Part shown: piece after piece, positions 24,762-33,827 of the stretch
Layout: each line of letters begins with the position of its first letter
Position numbering within the stretch: position 1 is the first letter of the stretch
The notes under the pieces: model-generated
What the model was told of the DNA's origin: nothing
The model's input: only the letters and a program-made list of their open reading frames with translations
The model's database searches: none
Translations under genes and position numbers: made by a program
NCBI RefSeq assembly: GCF_002214585.1
Contig: NZ_CP014862.1
Location: forward strand, 806,001-870,000
Direction: 5' to 3'
Source of the DNA: Thermococcus profundus
GTDB lineage: Archaea > Methanobacteriota_B > Thermococci > Thermococcales > Thermococcaceae
Length of the DNA: 64,000 bases

Positions 24762-26027
24762 ATGCTCGACGACTTGAGGTCACTCGGAAAAAACTTCTGG
24801 CTATTCGCGGTGGGGCGCTTTATTTCACAGCTCGGCTGGGCGGTTCAGGATGTTGCGTTGCCCCTCTATGTTCTCGACAAGACCCACAGCGGGGGCATGA
24901 TGACCGCATTCATCCTCGCCGAGATGATCCCGGCCATGATAGTAATGCCCTTCGCCGGGGTCGTGGGCGACCGCTACAACAGAAAGAAGCTGATGGTTTG
25001 GTTCGATATCGCGAGGGGGATTCTCCTCTTCGGCGTCCTGGCCTTCAACCTTCTGGAGCTGAACCAGCTTATAGTCGTTCAGGTTGTAATGGCAGTCATG
25101 GGCACGTTCTTCGGCTCCGCCACAAGCGCGATGTTTCCGGATCTTGTGGAACCAGATGAGCTTGAGAGGGCCAACTCGGTGAACTCTTCCATGAACATAC
25201 TGGCGAGGCTGGTGGGGCCGGCCCTCGGCGGCTTTATCTACGCAGTCGGCGGCATAAGGCTTGCCATACTAATCAACGCGGTCAGCTTCTTCGGCTCCGG
25301 CCTGTTTGAGGCCCTCATAAAGTACGAATGGAGGACAAAGGAGCTTGAGAGCTTCTCCCAGGTTGTAGACGATCTGCGGGAGGGGATCTCGTACCTGCTT
25401 TCGAACAGGTATCTGAGGACCCTCATGTTCTTTGCCCTGTTTATGATGGCTTTCGGACAGCCATTTGGAGCCGTTCTCATGCCCTACTCATTCAGGGAAG
25501 TCCTTAAGTTCTCCAGCTATCAGTTCGGTCTTCTTGAGAGCGCCTTCATGCTCGGCGCCCTCGCCGGGAACATGCTGATAGGGATGAAGTTTGGCAGAAA
25601 GGCTGGAATGTATCTCTTCCACGCGCTCCTCTTCGACGGCTTCATGATACTTCTCTTTACGTGGGCAATAAGCCCGCTCTCAGCTTTTGATCGGACGGGG
25701 GTGTTCCTCTTCCTGGCGACAATCAACGTGCTCTGGGGGGCGGTTGAGGCTTTCTTAAGCGTCCCCTTAAACTCAAAGATTCAGCGCGCCGTCCCTAGTG
25801 AGCTGAGGGGGAGGGTGTTCTCTGCCATGGCGGTGATGATGCACGTTTCCGGGCCCCTCGGCCTGGTTGCAGTTGGGCCTCTCCTCGACAGGTTCCCAGC
25901 ATGGGGGGTGTCACTCGGCCTCTGGGCCGGAATGGGTGCCGTGGTCGCTTATTTCTGGATGAATCACAGGGAAACCCTTCTTGCGGATGTGGGGGGAGAA
26001 AAGAATGGGAACGCGGAGGTTACTTAA
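24762..26027 (+). CDS. Major facilitator superfamily transporter
   Basis: 421 residues with about 12 membrane segments. Motif A is GDRYNRKKLMVW in the loop between helices 2 and 3; the second-half loop has FGRKAG. Resembles the DHA3/enterobactin-exporter-like (MdtB-type, MFS_3) group. A weak GGGGGTTAGGG precedes the ATG. The 83-base gap upstream has an inverted repeat CACTTC/GAAGTG (24694-24718) after a T-rich run, likely the end of the DUF4097 operon. Its end overlaps the convergent adenosyltransferase gene by 8 bases. Substrate unknown. Confidence 0.85.
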   Translation: MLDDLRSLGKNFWLFAVGRFISQLGWAVQDVALPLYVLDKTHSGGMMTAFILAEMIPAMIVMPFAGVVGDRYNRKKLMVWFDIARGILLFGVLAFNLLELNQLIVVQVVMAVMGTFFGSATSAMFPDLVEPDELERANSVNSSMNILARLVGPALGGFIYAVGGIRLAILINAVSFFGSGLFEALIKYEWRTKELESFSQVVDDLREGISYLLSNRYLRTLMFFALFMMAFGQPFGAVLMPYSFREVLKFSSYQFGLLESAFMLGALAGNMLIGMKFGRKAGMYLFHALLFDGFMILLFTWAISPLSAFDRTGVFLFLATINVLWGAVEAFLSVPLNSKIQRAVPSELRGRVFSAMAVMMHVSGPLGLVAVGPLLDRFPAWGVSLGLWAGMGAVVAYFWMNHRETLLADVGGEKNGNAEVT

Positions 26028-26535
26028 CCTCCTTTACCTTCCCCTCCCTCTTCTCTATGACCCTTGCCATTATAAAGAGCAGGTCACTGAGCCTGTTGAG
26101 GTAGACGAGTGCGTTCTGGCCGAAGCCGTAGTCGAGGACGAGCCTTGCAACCTTCCTCTCCGCCCTTCTTGCAACGGTCCTGCAGATATCGAGCTTGGCG
26201 CTGGCTATGGTTGAGCCCGGCAGGACGAAAGCCCTCATCTGGAACTCTTCTTCATACTTATGAATAAGCTCCTCCATCCACTTTACCTCTTCTTCCCCTA
26301 TCTTTGCGTACTTCCCCTTGCTCGCCAGCTCTGCCATTAGGTCGTAGAGCTGAACCTGGATCTTTTCGAGGATCCCAACCATCTCCTCTGGGACGTAGTG
26401 CTTTGCCTCGCCGATGAAGCTGTCCAGCTCGTCTATCGTTCCGTTCGCCTCCATAATCGGCGAGTACTTTGCAACGCGCTCCCCGGTGAAGAGGCCGGTC
26501 AAACCCTTATCTCCAGTTTTCGTGGTAATGGACAT
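26020..26535 (-). CDS. Corrinoid adenosyltransferase, PduO type
   Basis: 171 residues, a five-helix-bundle protein that transfers the adenosyl group of ATP to cob(I)alamin. Signature features are TKTGDKGLTGLFTGERVAKYSP near the N-terminus (ATP site), and the Arg-rich helix DICRTVARRAERKV. ATG 26535 has GGTGGTC before it; the open frame to 26619 covers the divergent promoter region. Thermococcales salvage corrinoids, so this supports coenzyme B12 formation. Confidence 0.92.
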   Translation of the reverse strand: MSITTKTGDKGLTGLFTGERVAKYSPIMEANGTIDELDSFIGEAKHYVPEEMVGILEKIQVQLYDLMAELASKGKYAKIGEEEVKWMEELIHKYEEEFQMRAFVLPGSTIASAKLDICRTVARRAERKVARLVLDYGFGQNALVYLNRLSDLLFIMARVIEKREGKVKEVK

Positions 26536-26632
26536 TTTGACCACCAATCTCGATGGGGCAAAAACCTTTATTGCCTTTTTGGATGGGTGGGTTTTTATAC
26601 TCCCTCGACCGTCGCCCAATGGGGTGAGAGAA

Positions 26633-26923
26633 ATGGAGATAAGAGAGTTTCAGGACATGATAAGGGAGATCTACTTTCACAAGGATTCGAAGCGCGGCGT
26701 TGAGAGGACGTTTCTCTGGTTCGTCGAGGAGATTGGTGAGCTGAGCGAGGCGATAAGGAAGCGCGATAGGGAATCGATGGAGGAGGAGTTTGCAGACGTT
26801 CTGGCCTGGCTTGCGAGCCTTGCTAACCTGCTTGGGATTGATCTTGAGGAGGCGGCGAAAAAGAAGTACCCCGGCGTCTGTCCATACTGCGGGAAGAAGC
26901 CCTGTGAGTGCGAGGAGAAGTGA
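26633..26923 (+). CDS. MazG-like nucleotide pyrophosphohydrolase
   Basis: 96 residues. Helical MazG fold with metal-binding ExxE (FVEEIGELSEAI) and ExxD (MEEEFADVLAW), which hydrolyse nucleoside triphosphates to monophosphate and pyrophosphate. A C-terminal Cys cluster (CPYCGKKPCEC) looks like a zinc knuckle, as in archaeal MazG-like proteins. ATG 26633 follows GGGGTGAGA; TATA-like gtttttatac lies at 26591-26600. Its stop is followed at once by the end of the convergent relE gene. Confidence 0.85.
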   Translation: MEIREFQDMIREIYFHKDSKRGVERTFLWFVEEIGELSEAIRKRDRESMEEEFADVLAWLASLANLLGIDLEEAAKKKYPGVCPYCGKKPCECEEK

Positions 26924-27190
26924 CTACTCGTAAACGTTCTCCCGCTTTCCAAATTTAATAATCAAAATCAACAACTCATCTTTTTCAAGCTCGTAAATTA
27001 CCCTATATCCTCCCAGACGCACTCTGAACGTGTTTTTACGGCCTTTGAGCTTTTTAATATCAAATCTTTCCGAGGGAATTGGGTTGAACCTGAGTTCTTC
27101 AACAAACTCATAAAATCTTTGTTTGATGCTATCAGGAGCTTGTTTTAAGCTTTTTAGTACATTTCGATGAAGAATCACTCTGTAGGACAT
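26924..27190 (-). CDS. relE: RelE-type toxin (mRNA interferase)
   Basis: 88 residues with the RelE fold: YRVILHRNVLKSLKQ, a helical hairpin, then DIKKLKGRKNTFRVRLGGYRVIYE and ELLILIIKFGKRENVY. Basic residues K, R and the terminal Tyr match the archaeal RelE active surface described for P. horikoshii. It would cut mRNA on the ribosome unless bound by the antitoxin encoded just upstream. ATG 27190 is the first Met giving the canonical N-terminus; a longer open frame to 27313 runs into relB. Confidence 0.9.
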   Translation of the reverse strand: MSYRVILHRNVLKSLKQAPDSIKQRFYEFVEELRFNPIPSERFDIKKLKGRKNTFRVRLGGYRVIYELEKDELLILIIKFGKRENVYE

Positions 27191-27200
27191 AAAAAGTCCC

Positions 27201-27419
27201 TCACAGTCCGAGCTCTTTCTTCGCTTCTTCCCATAAGATCCCACTCTTTCTGGCCTCTTCAGACAGCTTGTCAATCTCTTGGAGTTCGTCCTCGGTGACT
27301 TCTTCCTCCTCAAGCTCCTGAATTTTCAGCTTGAGAAGCTCTTTTTCGATCTCATCCAGCTTTTTTCTCATTAATTGAATGTCTCGGAGGATTAGGGAGA
27401 TGTTCACACTATCGCTCAT
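27201..27419 (-). CDS. relB: RelB-type antitoxin
   Basis: 72 residues, acidic and helical (IRL helix MRKKLDEIEKELLKLKIQEL, then an acidic stretch and DKLSEEARKSGILWEEAKKE). Genes ordered antitoxin-toxin, 10 bases apart. GGTGAGG lies just before the ATG; TATA-like gctttaag lies near 27455-27465 on the minus strand. As in archaeal aRelB there is no obvious DNA-binding domain, so control of the operon may rest on another factor. Confidence 0.85.
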   Translation of the reverse strand: MSDSVNISLILRDIQLMRKKLDEIEKELLKLKIQELEEEEVTEDELQEIDKLSEEARKSGILWEEAKKELGL

Positions 27420-27546
27420 GTCCTCACCACTTGTCGTTCTGTTTCGGGAAACTTAAAGCTTACGAGTCTTTTCGACCATCATCTAAGCGAAAAGATTTTT
27501 ATACTCCGGAGAGCACTATCCTATGCAGTAAACCGAGGTGGTGTGC

Positions 27547-28968
27547 ATGCATGAACTTGTGGAGTTCGCCGTTGAGAAGGCCCTCGAACTGGGGGCGGAT
27601 TATGGGGAAGCGCGCTTCGAGGAGAAGAACGGCACTTCCCTGGCAATGAAAAACGGAAACCCCGAGGGGCTCTCGATAGAGGCAGACAAGGGGATTGGCA
27701 TCAGGGTTCTCGTAAACGGTGGAATGGGCTTCGCCTCAACCAACGTTCTAACTAGGGAAAGCGTGGCCGAGGCGGTGAAGAAGGCCGTAAAGCTCGCTAA
27801 GGCCGCATCGAAGGTAAGGAACGAGCCGATACGCTTCAGCGAGGAGGACTTTCACGAAGTTTACTATGAGGTTAAGATGAGGAAGGACTTCCGCGGCGTT
27901 TCTCCGGAGGAGAAGCTTGAACTCCTGAAGAAAATCGAGGAGGAGGTAAAGGCTACCGGCGTAAACGTCCCGATGCGCTATCTAATGTACTCTGACCAGG
28001 TGTGGCACAAGATCTTCATGAACAGCGATGGGGCTTTGGTTGAGAGCGTTATTCCGCGCGTCTCAACGGTCTACAACCTCGTCGTCTTCGAGAACGGCCA
28101 GATGGAGCAGGCTCCATTCGTCCAGAGGGCCTTTGCCGGCGGGCTGGAACTTCTCGAGAGGGACGAACCCTGGAAGTGGGCTGTCAAGGATGTTCAGGCA
28201 CTCAAGAGGCTTATCCAAGAGGGGCAGAAGGCACCCGAGGGGAAGGTTGACCTCGTGATAAGCCCCGAGGTCGCTGGAATAGCAGTACACGAGAGCGTCG
28301 GGCACCCCTACGAGTCAGACAGGATATTCGGAAGGGAGGCGGCCCAGGCGGGAGAGAGCTTCGTAAAGCCGGACATGCTCGGCGAGAGGATTGGAAGCGA
28401 CGTCGTTACCGTCATTGAAGACCCAACGATACCGAACAGCTGGGGCTTCTATCTCTACGACGACGAGGGCGTTAAAGCCCGTCCGAGGTACCTAATAAGG
28501 AACGGAATCATCACCGAGTTTCTCACCAACAGAGAGTACGCCTACAAGCTCGGGCAGCGCTCAAACGCGGCCGCTAGGGCCATCAACTACAACCGCGAGC
28601 CGATAGTGAGGATGGCGAACACCTACCTAGCTCCAGGCGATCACTCCTTCGAGGAGCTGATTGAAGATATTAAGCTCGGCGTCTACATGGTGAGCTTCAA
28701 CGAGTGGAACATAGACGATAGAAGATACCAGCAGAGGTACATAGGCAGAGAGGCTTATCTCATCGAGAACGGCGAGATAAAGCACCCTGTCAGGAGGCCC
28801 ATCCTCGAGATAACGACGAGGGCTTTATGGAGCAGCGTCGATGCCGTTGGCAAGGATGTCGAGTTCTATCCAGGAACCTGCGGAAAGGGCGAGCCAGGAC
28901 AGGGCGTTCCAGTCTGGATGGGCGGTGCCCACGCGAGACTACGCGATATTCCGCTTAGGAGGCCGTGA
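27547..28968 (+). CDS. tldD: TldD-type metalloprotease
   Basis: 473 residues. Zinc motif HESVGHPYE (HExxxH) and downstream Cys in GTCGKGEPGQG are the expected metal ligands. TldD forms a heterodimer with TldE and degrades unfolded small peptides inside the complex. ATG 27547 is preferred; GGTGGTG upstream contains two in-frame GTGs (27538, 27541). TATA-like tttttatac lies near 27496-27504. TldE follows 10 bases later. Confidence 0.93.
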   Translation: MHELVEFAVEKALELGADYGEARFEEKNGTSLAMKNGNPEGLSIEADKGIGIRVLVNGGMGFASTNVLTRESVAEAVKKAVKLAKAASKVRNEPIRFSEEDFHEVYYEVKMRKDFRGVSPEEKLELLKKIEEEVKATGVNVPMRYLMYSDQVWHKIFMNSDGALVESVIPRVSTVYNLVVFENGQMEQAPFVQRAFAGGLELLERDEPWKWAVKDVQALKRLIQEGQKAPEGKVDLVISPEVAGIAVHESVGHPYESDRIFGREAAQAGESFVKPDMLGERIGSDVVTVIEDPTIPNSWGFYLYDDEGVKARPRYLIRNGIITEFLTNREYAYKLGQRSNAAARAINYNREPIVRMANTYLAPGDHSFEELIEDIKLGVYMVSFNEWNIDDRRYQQRYIGREAYLIENGEIKHPVRRPILEITTRALWSSVDAVGKDVEFYPGTCGKGEPGQGVPVWMGGAHARLRDIPLRRP

Positions 28969-28978
28969 GGTGGTGGAG

Positions 28979-30301
28979 ATGTTCGACGTTAACGAGTTCA
29001 TCCTCAAGAAGGCGAAGGAACTCGGCTTCGGTGACGTGGTTGTCCTGAGCTACGAAACAAACCGGAGGCAGGTCCGCTTCGCCAACAACGAAATAACCAT
29101 CGCCAAGAACTGGCACGAGAGGAAGGTCGAGCTCTTCGTGGAGCTGGAGAAGCGCGTTGCAGGAACGACGATAACCGAGCTGAGCGAGGAGAACATCGAG
29201 CGGACACTCAAAACGCTCCTCTCCAACATGAAGGGCATGGCCCCGAAGGAGGACTACTACGGCATAGCCGAGGGGCCGTTCGAGTACAGGGACATCTCGG
29301 AGACCTTCGATAAAGCCATAGTCGAGCTCGACGAGCCGAACGAGTACGTTGAGAGGGCAATAAACGCGGCCCTTGAGGAGGGGGCGAAGAGGGTAGCCGG
29401 AGTGCTCTACACCGACCACGACAAGATTTACCTCACAACGAGCAACGGCGTTGAAGCCTTCGACGAGGGCACCGGGATAGAGATAAGTGTTCGCGCCTTC
29501 ATCGGCGATCTTGAGAGCGGCCACGGGACGAACTCGGTTCGCGTTCTCAAGAAGTTTGACCCCGAGAGCGCCGGAAGGAAGGCCGGTGAGATAGCAAAGC
29601 TCGCCCAGAACCCGGAGCAGGGGCCGGAAGGGAAGTTCGACGTCATCTTTGACCCATTGGCCTTCGCCAACCTGCTGAGCTACATGAGCTTCATGACGTC
29701 CGCCTATGCCGCAGAAGCTGGTTTCTCATTCCTCGTGAACAAGCTCGGGCAGAAAGTCGCCGCCGAAGGGGTCACCATCAAGGACGTTGGAAACATGCCC
29801 AACGGCTATGGAACCAGGAAGTTCGACGATGAGGGCGTTCCAACGAGGGAAACTGCAATAATCGAAAACGGAACCTTCAAGACGTTCCTCCTCAACACGA
29901 GCCTCGCCAAGAAGTACGGGACTGAAACGACTGCCAACGCCGGTCTTGTAATACCCCACGCCTGGAACATAGTCCTTGAGCCGGGCGACTACTCGAAGGA
30001 GGAGCTATTCAGCGATGTGAAACAGGGAATTTACATCACCAACGTATGGTACACGCGCTTCCAGAACTACGTTGCGGGAGACTTCTCAACCATTCCAAGG
30101 GACGGCATCTTCCTGGTTGAAAACGGCGAGCTGAAGCCGATAAGGAACATAAGGGTGAGCGACAATCTCCAGAGGATTCTTGAGAACATCGTAGCCCTCG
30201 GAAGAGACCTCTACCATATCCACTGGTGGGAGGTAAACACCCCGGTCTCGGCGCCGTACGTGCTCGTCAAAGATGTTGGTATAACCAGGGCGACGAAGTG
30301 A
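28979..30301 (+). CDS. tldE: TldE (PmbA-type) partner protein
   Basis: 440 residues, homologous to TldD in fold but without the HExxxH motif, as usual for the TldE subunit. Landmarks are VRFANNEITIAKNW, the Gly-rich EGKFDVIFDPLAFANLLSY and NTSLAKKYGTETTANAG. Works with TldD as an intracellular peptidase. ATG 28979 follows GGTGGTGGAG. Ends before a T-rich run (30327-30341) that probably stops transcription. Confidence 0.92.
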   Translation: MFDVNEFILKKAKELGFGDVVVLSYETNRRQVRFANNEITIAKNWHERKVELFVELEKRVAGTTITELSEENIERTLKTLLSNMKGMAPKEDYYGIAEGPFEYRDISETFDKAIVELDEPNEYVERAINAALEEGAKRVAGVLYTDHDKIYLTTSNGVEAFDEGTGIEISVRAFIGDLESGHGTNSVRVLKKFDPESAGRKAGEIAKLAQNPEQGPEGKFDVIFDPLAFANLLSYMSFMTSAYAAEAGFSFLVNKLGQKVAAEGVTIKDVGNMPNGYGTRKFDDEGVPTRETAIIENGTFKTFLLNTSLAKKYGTETTANAGLVIPHAWNIVLEPGDYSKEELFSDVKQGIYITNVWYTRFQNYVAGDFSTIPRDGIFLVENGELKPIRNIRVSDNLQRILENIVALGRDLYHIHWWEVNTPVSAPYVLVKDVGITRATK

Positions 30302-30455
30302 AGGTTGTGAGGTTTCATCTCTCCAGTTGTTTTTTCTTTTCTTCTGAAATCCCCATTGTAAGGACAAAGGAGCTGAAAGCGGCTTTTGGATGGACGTTGA
30401 AAGAGGGCCAAAACCTTATTAGCTTCCAAGGGGTGGTGTTAATTGGTGAGAGACT

Positions 30456-31532
30456 GTGCTTGAGATATTGAACGTGCTCATGCGCCTCTTCACTTGGGGG
30501 CTTGCCGTATACCGCTGGGGGAAAAGAAGGGAGGGGTTCATGTTTCCCCTGACCCTCGCCCTCTGGATAGATTTTCTGGCGGCCCTGACTCAAAGGGCAA
30601 TCTTAACCGACCTGGGATGGACCCCCAGTGCAAACGCGCTGGCTCCTTTACTGAGCACGTTCGCTGTGCTGGAGGGTACGCTCTTCATCACGGTGGCTCT
30701 CCTCGTTCTAGACAGCTTTGATACACTCAAGGGGCAGCTGACCGTCCTTGTAAGCTCCGTTATTGGGCCCGCCTACGTCCTGGTGGCGGTTCTGCTCAAC
30801 GAGCCCTCAACGATCCTCTTCGCGTTTCCCCTTCCCTTCATGGGGGCCTCTCTCATCCTCATGGGATACGCCCTCATCAAGGAAGAGGTCGGTGTTAAAA
30901 GCGTGGCCACTCTGTTCCCCTTGGGAGCATTGTTTTTGGGCATCATAAACCTCACGTACCCCATAACAGTTAAAACCTCTCTGTCCGGTTATCTCTATGC
31001 ACTGGGAGCCATCTTTAGGGCGATGATATTCATAGGGATGCTGAACTACGCATTCCTTCCTGTGAGGCCTCCCGAGAAGCCCATAACAGAGCTCCCCACC
31101 GGGGCATTCTACTCCTCGGAGGCGAAGGTCCTCAGGATCCTCCTCCAAAAGATGCAGTCCAGCGGAAACGGCATTCTCATAACTAGAAACCTACTGCGGG
31201 GCCTCAAACCCAGGTTTCCTGTTTTTTGGGTGAGCAAGGTCTCAGAAGGCGAAATGGCTGAGGGCATCATGACGATATCCCCGACGGATATGGGCATCCT
31301 GATCGACCTCATAAGGAAGTACCTCGAAAAGGGCCACTCCCTTGTGGTTATAGACTGCTTCGAGTACTTGATGATGGAGAACGGCTTTGAGAGCGCCCTT
31401 AAGTTTCTGCTCTCCCTGAAGGACTACGCGTCCAAGTACGGGGGCACCCTAGTCCTGGTTACAGATCCCTCCGCATATCCAGAAAAGGAGTGGAGGATAA
31501 TAACCCGGGAGCTGGAGAAGCTGGAACTGTAG
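30456..31532 (+). CDS. Seven-helix membrane protein with C-terminal DUF835 domain
   Basis: 358 residues. About seven membrane helices in residues 1-205, then a soluble DUF835 domain from about 225 to the end (FYSSEAKVLRILLQKM, VFWVSKVSEGE, HSLVVIDCFEYLMMENGFE, GGTLVLVTDPSAY). DUF835 is common in Thermococcales and resembles the RecA-like fold of signalling modules, but its role is not known. The start is GTG 30456 with GGTGAG 6 bases upstream. Confidence 0.8.
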   Translation: MLEILNVLMRLFTWGLAVYRWGKRREGFMFPLTLALWIDFLAALTQRAILTDLGWTPSANALAPLLSTFAVLEGTLFITVALLVLDSFDTLKGQLTVLVSSVIGPAYVLVAVLLNEPSTILFAFPLPFMGASLILMGYALIKEEVGVKSVATLFPLGALFLGIINLTYPITVKTSLSGYLYALGAIFRAMIFIGMLNYAFLPVRPPEKPITELPTGAFYSSEAKVLRILLQKMQSSGNGILITRNLLRGLKPRFPVFWVSKVSEGEMAEGIMTISPTDMGILIDLIRKYLEKGHSLVVIDCFEYLMMENGFESALKFLLSLKDYASKYGGTLVLVTDPSAYPEKEWRIITRELEKLEL

Positions 31533-31685
31533 CCCTCGCTGGAACGTTTTGGCATAATCAAAGAAGAAGCAAAGTTCCCGGATAAATCCGATGCGTTGTT
31601 CAAAGGCTTAGGATCTGGAGATATCTCTGCATATGCTTCGATTCTGTGGTTTTCAATGGTTGATATCTTCCCGCATGGAAACTGA
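31533..31685 (+). other. 50-codon open stretch directly after the DUF835 stop
   Basis: Immediately after the TAG at 31530-31532 the same frame stays open for 50 codons (LERFGIIKEEAKFPDKSD, later SILWFSMVDIFPHGN) to a TGA at 31683. It has no start codon or ribosome site of its own and looks more AT-rich than its neighbours. It may be a gene remnant or chance. The rest of 31533-31750 holds only the promoter of the next gene (cgtttttatttt near 31711-31722). Confidence 0.25.
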
Positions 31686-31750
31686 AACTGGAGTCCGAGT
31701 AGGCCCCTAAACGTTTTTATTTTCCCTGCTCAACTCCTACCGGTGAGAAA

Positions 31751-32071
31751 ATGATAGAGTTCGTGATCCTCCTCGGCGTCATCGGCGGCTGGTTCATAGC
31801 CGCGACCACACTGCTCCTGATGCTGGTTTTTGGAAAAATGTGGGGACTTCTTGGGGTCTTCCTCCTAGTCCTGGGGGTAGAACTCAATAAGTTCTTAAAA
31901 CGGAGGTACATGGGGGTTATAGTCTCAAACTCACCGCGTGCTCGTGAGGTTGCGAGGCACATCTTCGAGATGAACGAGCTTATAATCCTCTCCTCCTACG
32001 CGGCGGCGCTGTTCCTTTACATAGTGGTTCAGAAGTACGTCGAGATCGTAATCAAAGTTCCCGCGGGGTGA
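31751..32071 (+). CDS. Small membrane protein of unknown function
   Basis: 106 residues with two strong hydrophobic segments at the N-terminus (EFVILLGVIGGWFIAATTLL and GLLGVFLLVLGV) and one near the C-terminus (SSYAAALFLYIVVQKYVEIV). No family recognised. It ends 4 bases before thiI, so they share a transcript; whether they share a function is unclear. Confidence 0.7.
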   Translation: MIEFVILLGVIGGWFIAATTLLLMLVFGKMWGLLGVFLLVLGVELNKFLKRRYMGVIVSNSPRAREVARHIFEMNELIILSSYAAALFLYIVVQKYVEIVIKVPAG

Positions 32072-32075
32072 TCGC

Positions 32076-33221
32076 ATGTTCAACGTGGTTATCGTGAGGT
32101 ACGGCGAGATCGGAACGAAATCGAGGCAGACGAGGAGATGGTTTGAGAACATCCTCATGAACAACATCAGGGAGGCCCTCGTCAGCGAAGGGATTGAGTT
32201 CAAGAAGATAGAGGCTAGGCATGGAAGGGTTCTTGTGAAGACTAACAGGGCAAGGGAATCGGTAGAAGTCCTCTCCAGGGTTTTTGGTATAGTATCGCTC
32301 TCGCCGGCCATGGAAGTCGACGCCGAGATGGAGAAGATCAACAGGACTTCCCTGAAGCTCTTCAGGAAGATGAAGCGCGAGCTTGGCCTTGAGAGACCGA
32401 GGTTCCGAGTTACCGCTAGGAGGATAACGAAGGAGTTCCCGCTCAAGAGCCCGGAGGTTCAGGCCAAGGTCGGTGAGTACATCCTCGAAAACGAAGAGAG
32501 TGAAGTCAACCTCCATGAGTACGATGTAGAAGTCGGCGTTGAGCTGATGGAGGGTAGGGCGTATATCTACGTCGAGAAAGTGAGGGGCTGGGGGGGTCTT
32601 CCGATAGGCACTCAGGGCAAGGTCGTTGCCCTTCTCAGCGGAGGTATAGACTCGCCGGTTGCCGCCTTTCTCATGATGAAGCGCGGCGTGGAGGTCATTC
32701 CAGTCCATATTTACATGGGCGAGAAGACGCTTGAGAAGGTCAGGAAGATATGGAGCCAGCTCAAGAAGTACGGCTACGGTGGAAAAGGCGAGCTGATAGT
32801 GATAAAGCCGAAGGAGCGTGAGAAAATAATTCAGAAGCTCAAGGAGCTCAAGAAGGAAAAGTACACCTGCGTCTTCTGCAAGTATATGATGGTAAAGCAT
32901 GCGGATAGAATTGCGAGGGAGTTCGGCGCAAAGGGGATAGTCATGGGCGACTCCCTTGGCCAGGTGGCAAGCCAGACTCTCGAGAACATGTACATAGTCA
33001 GTCAGGCGACCGATCTGCCGATTTACAGACCGCTCATCGGCCTCGACAAGGAGGAGATAGTTGAAATGGCCAAGAGGATCGGCACCTTCGAGCTGTCGAC
33101 GCTTCCCGAGGATGAGATACCTTTCATACCTAAACACCCGGTAATAAGGGGTTCCTGGGAGGAGTTCAAAAAGATATACAGGGCAGTGTTTGAGGAAGAA
33201 CCGAGAAAGAGGGAATGCTGA
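32076..33221 (+). CDS. thiI: tRNA 4-thiouridine synthase ThiI
   Basis: 381 residues. NFLD/THUMP RNA-binding region at about 1-165, then an ATP-pyrophosphatase domain with PP-loop LLSGGIDSPVAAFLM. The CVFC pair (in KYTCVFCKYMM) marks the archaeal type, which is thought to bind an Fe-S cluster instead of using a rhodanese domain; none is present here. It makes s4U8 in tRNA by adenylating the uridine and inserting sulfur. GGGGTGA lies before the ATG. A shortened paralogue is encoded 600 bases downstream. Confidence 0.93.
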   Translation: MFNVVIVRYGEIGTKSRQTRRWFENILMNNIREALVSEGIEFKKIEARHGRVLVKTNRARESVEVLSRVFGIVSLSPAMEVDAEMEKINRTSLKLFRKMKRELGLERPRFRVTARRITKEFPLKSPEVQAKVGEYILENEESEVNLHEYDVEVGVELMEGRAYIYVEKVRGWGGLPIGTQGKVVALLSGGIDSPVAAFLMMKRGVEVIPVHIYMGEKTLEKVRKIWSQLKKYGYGGKGELIVIKPKEREKIIQKLKELKKEKYTCVFCKYMMVKHADRIAREFGAKGIVMGDSLGQVASQTLENMYIVSQATDLPIYRPLIGLDKEEIVEMAKRIGTFELSTLPEDEIPFIPKHPVIRGSWEEFKKIYRAVFEEEPRKREC

Positions 33222-33231
33222 GGGATGGAAC

Positions 33232-33786
33232 ATGGAGTTGACAAAGCTCGCAGGCTACGTTGCCCTTTCCCTTCCCGCTATTTTCATTATCGGGCTTTCC
33301 CTGGTTATTCACCACAATCCCTGGTTCTCGTTCACCGACAACGCACTCAGCGACATGGGCTCACTTGAAAATCCCGCTAGGTGGTGGTTCAACGGATTCC
33401 TGATGGTATTCGCGATCTTTACTATGGTACCATCGATCATCGCCTTCAGAAACGGCCTCAGCTACATGATGCCCATAGCGGCGGTGTTTTTATTCCTAGT
33501 TGGGGTTTTTCCTGAGGAAACCTCCCTCCACGCTCCCTCCGCGGTGCTCTTCTACCTTTTAGCCCTGGGGGACATAGCGGTGATGGGCTTCAAACTGGGG
33601 GAAGGAGGAGTAAGGGTTGGATACGTTTGGAGTGCCTTGGCAGGGGTTACTTTTCTCTTAATGCTGTACCTAGCCGGTGTCGTGGCCTTCCGGGGTCTTG
33701 CAATACCCGAGCTTGTGGGGGCCACCACAATACTCGCGTGGTTCGCCTACCTGGGTTTTCTTCTTCTCAGGGGTTTTAAACTTTAA
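33232..33786 (+). CDS. DUF998-family membrane protein
   Basis: 184 residues with about six membrane segments; NALSDMGSLENPARWWFNGF is the conserved extracytoplasmic loop of DUF998, and FPEETSLHAPSAVLFYLL the later conserved helix. Function unknown. ATG 33232 follows GAGGGATGG and lies 10 bases after thiI, so it is probably in the thiI transcript. Confidence 0.8.
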   Translation: MELTKLAGYVALSLPAIFIIGLSLVIHHNPWFSFTDNALSDMGSLENPARWWFNGFLMVFAIFTMVPSIIAFRNGLSYMMPIAAVFLFLVGVFPEETSLHAPSAVLFYLLALGDIAVMGFKLGEGGVRVGYVWSALAGVTFLLMLYLAGVVAFRGLAIPELVGATTILAWFAYLGFLLLRGFKL

Positions 33787-33827
33787 GTTTTGAAAAGAGC
33801 CTTAAGGCGTTGAAGGAATGCTCTGCC

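Noticed and set aside
31530-31685. Readthrough of the TAG by pyrrolysine or recoding
   Set aside because: Thermococcales are not known to use pyrrolysine and no downstream structure supports recoding; a remnant or chance frame is simpler.
31640-31700. Possible CRISPR repeat fragment (tttcaatggttg, ggaaactgaaac)
   Set aside because: No second copy or regular spacing; similarity to Thermococcales repeats is only superficial.
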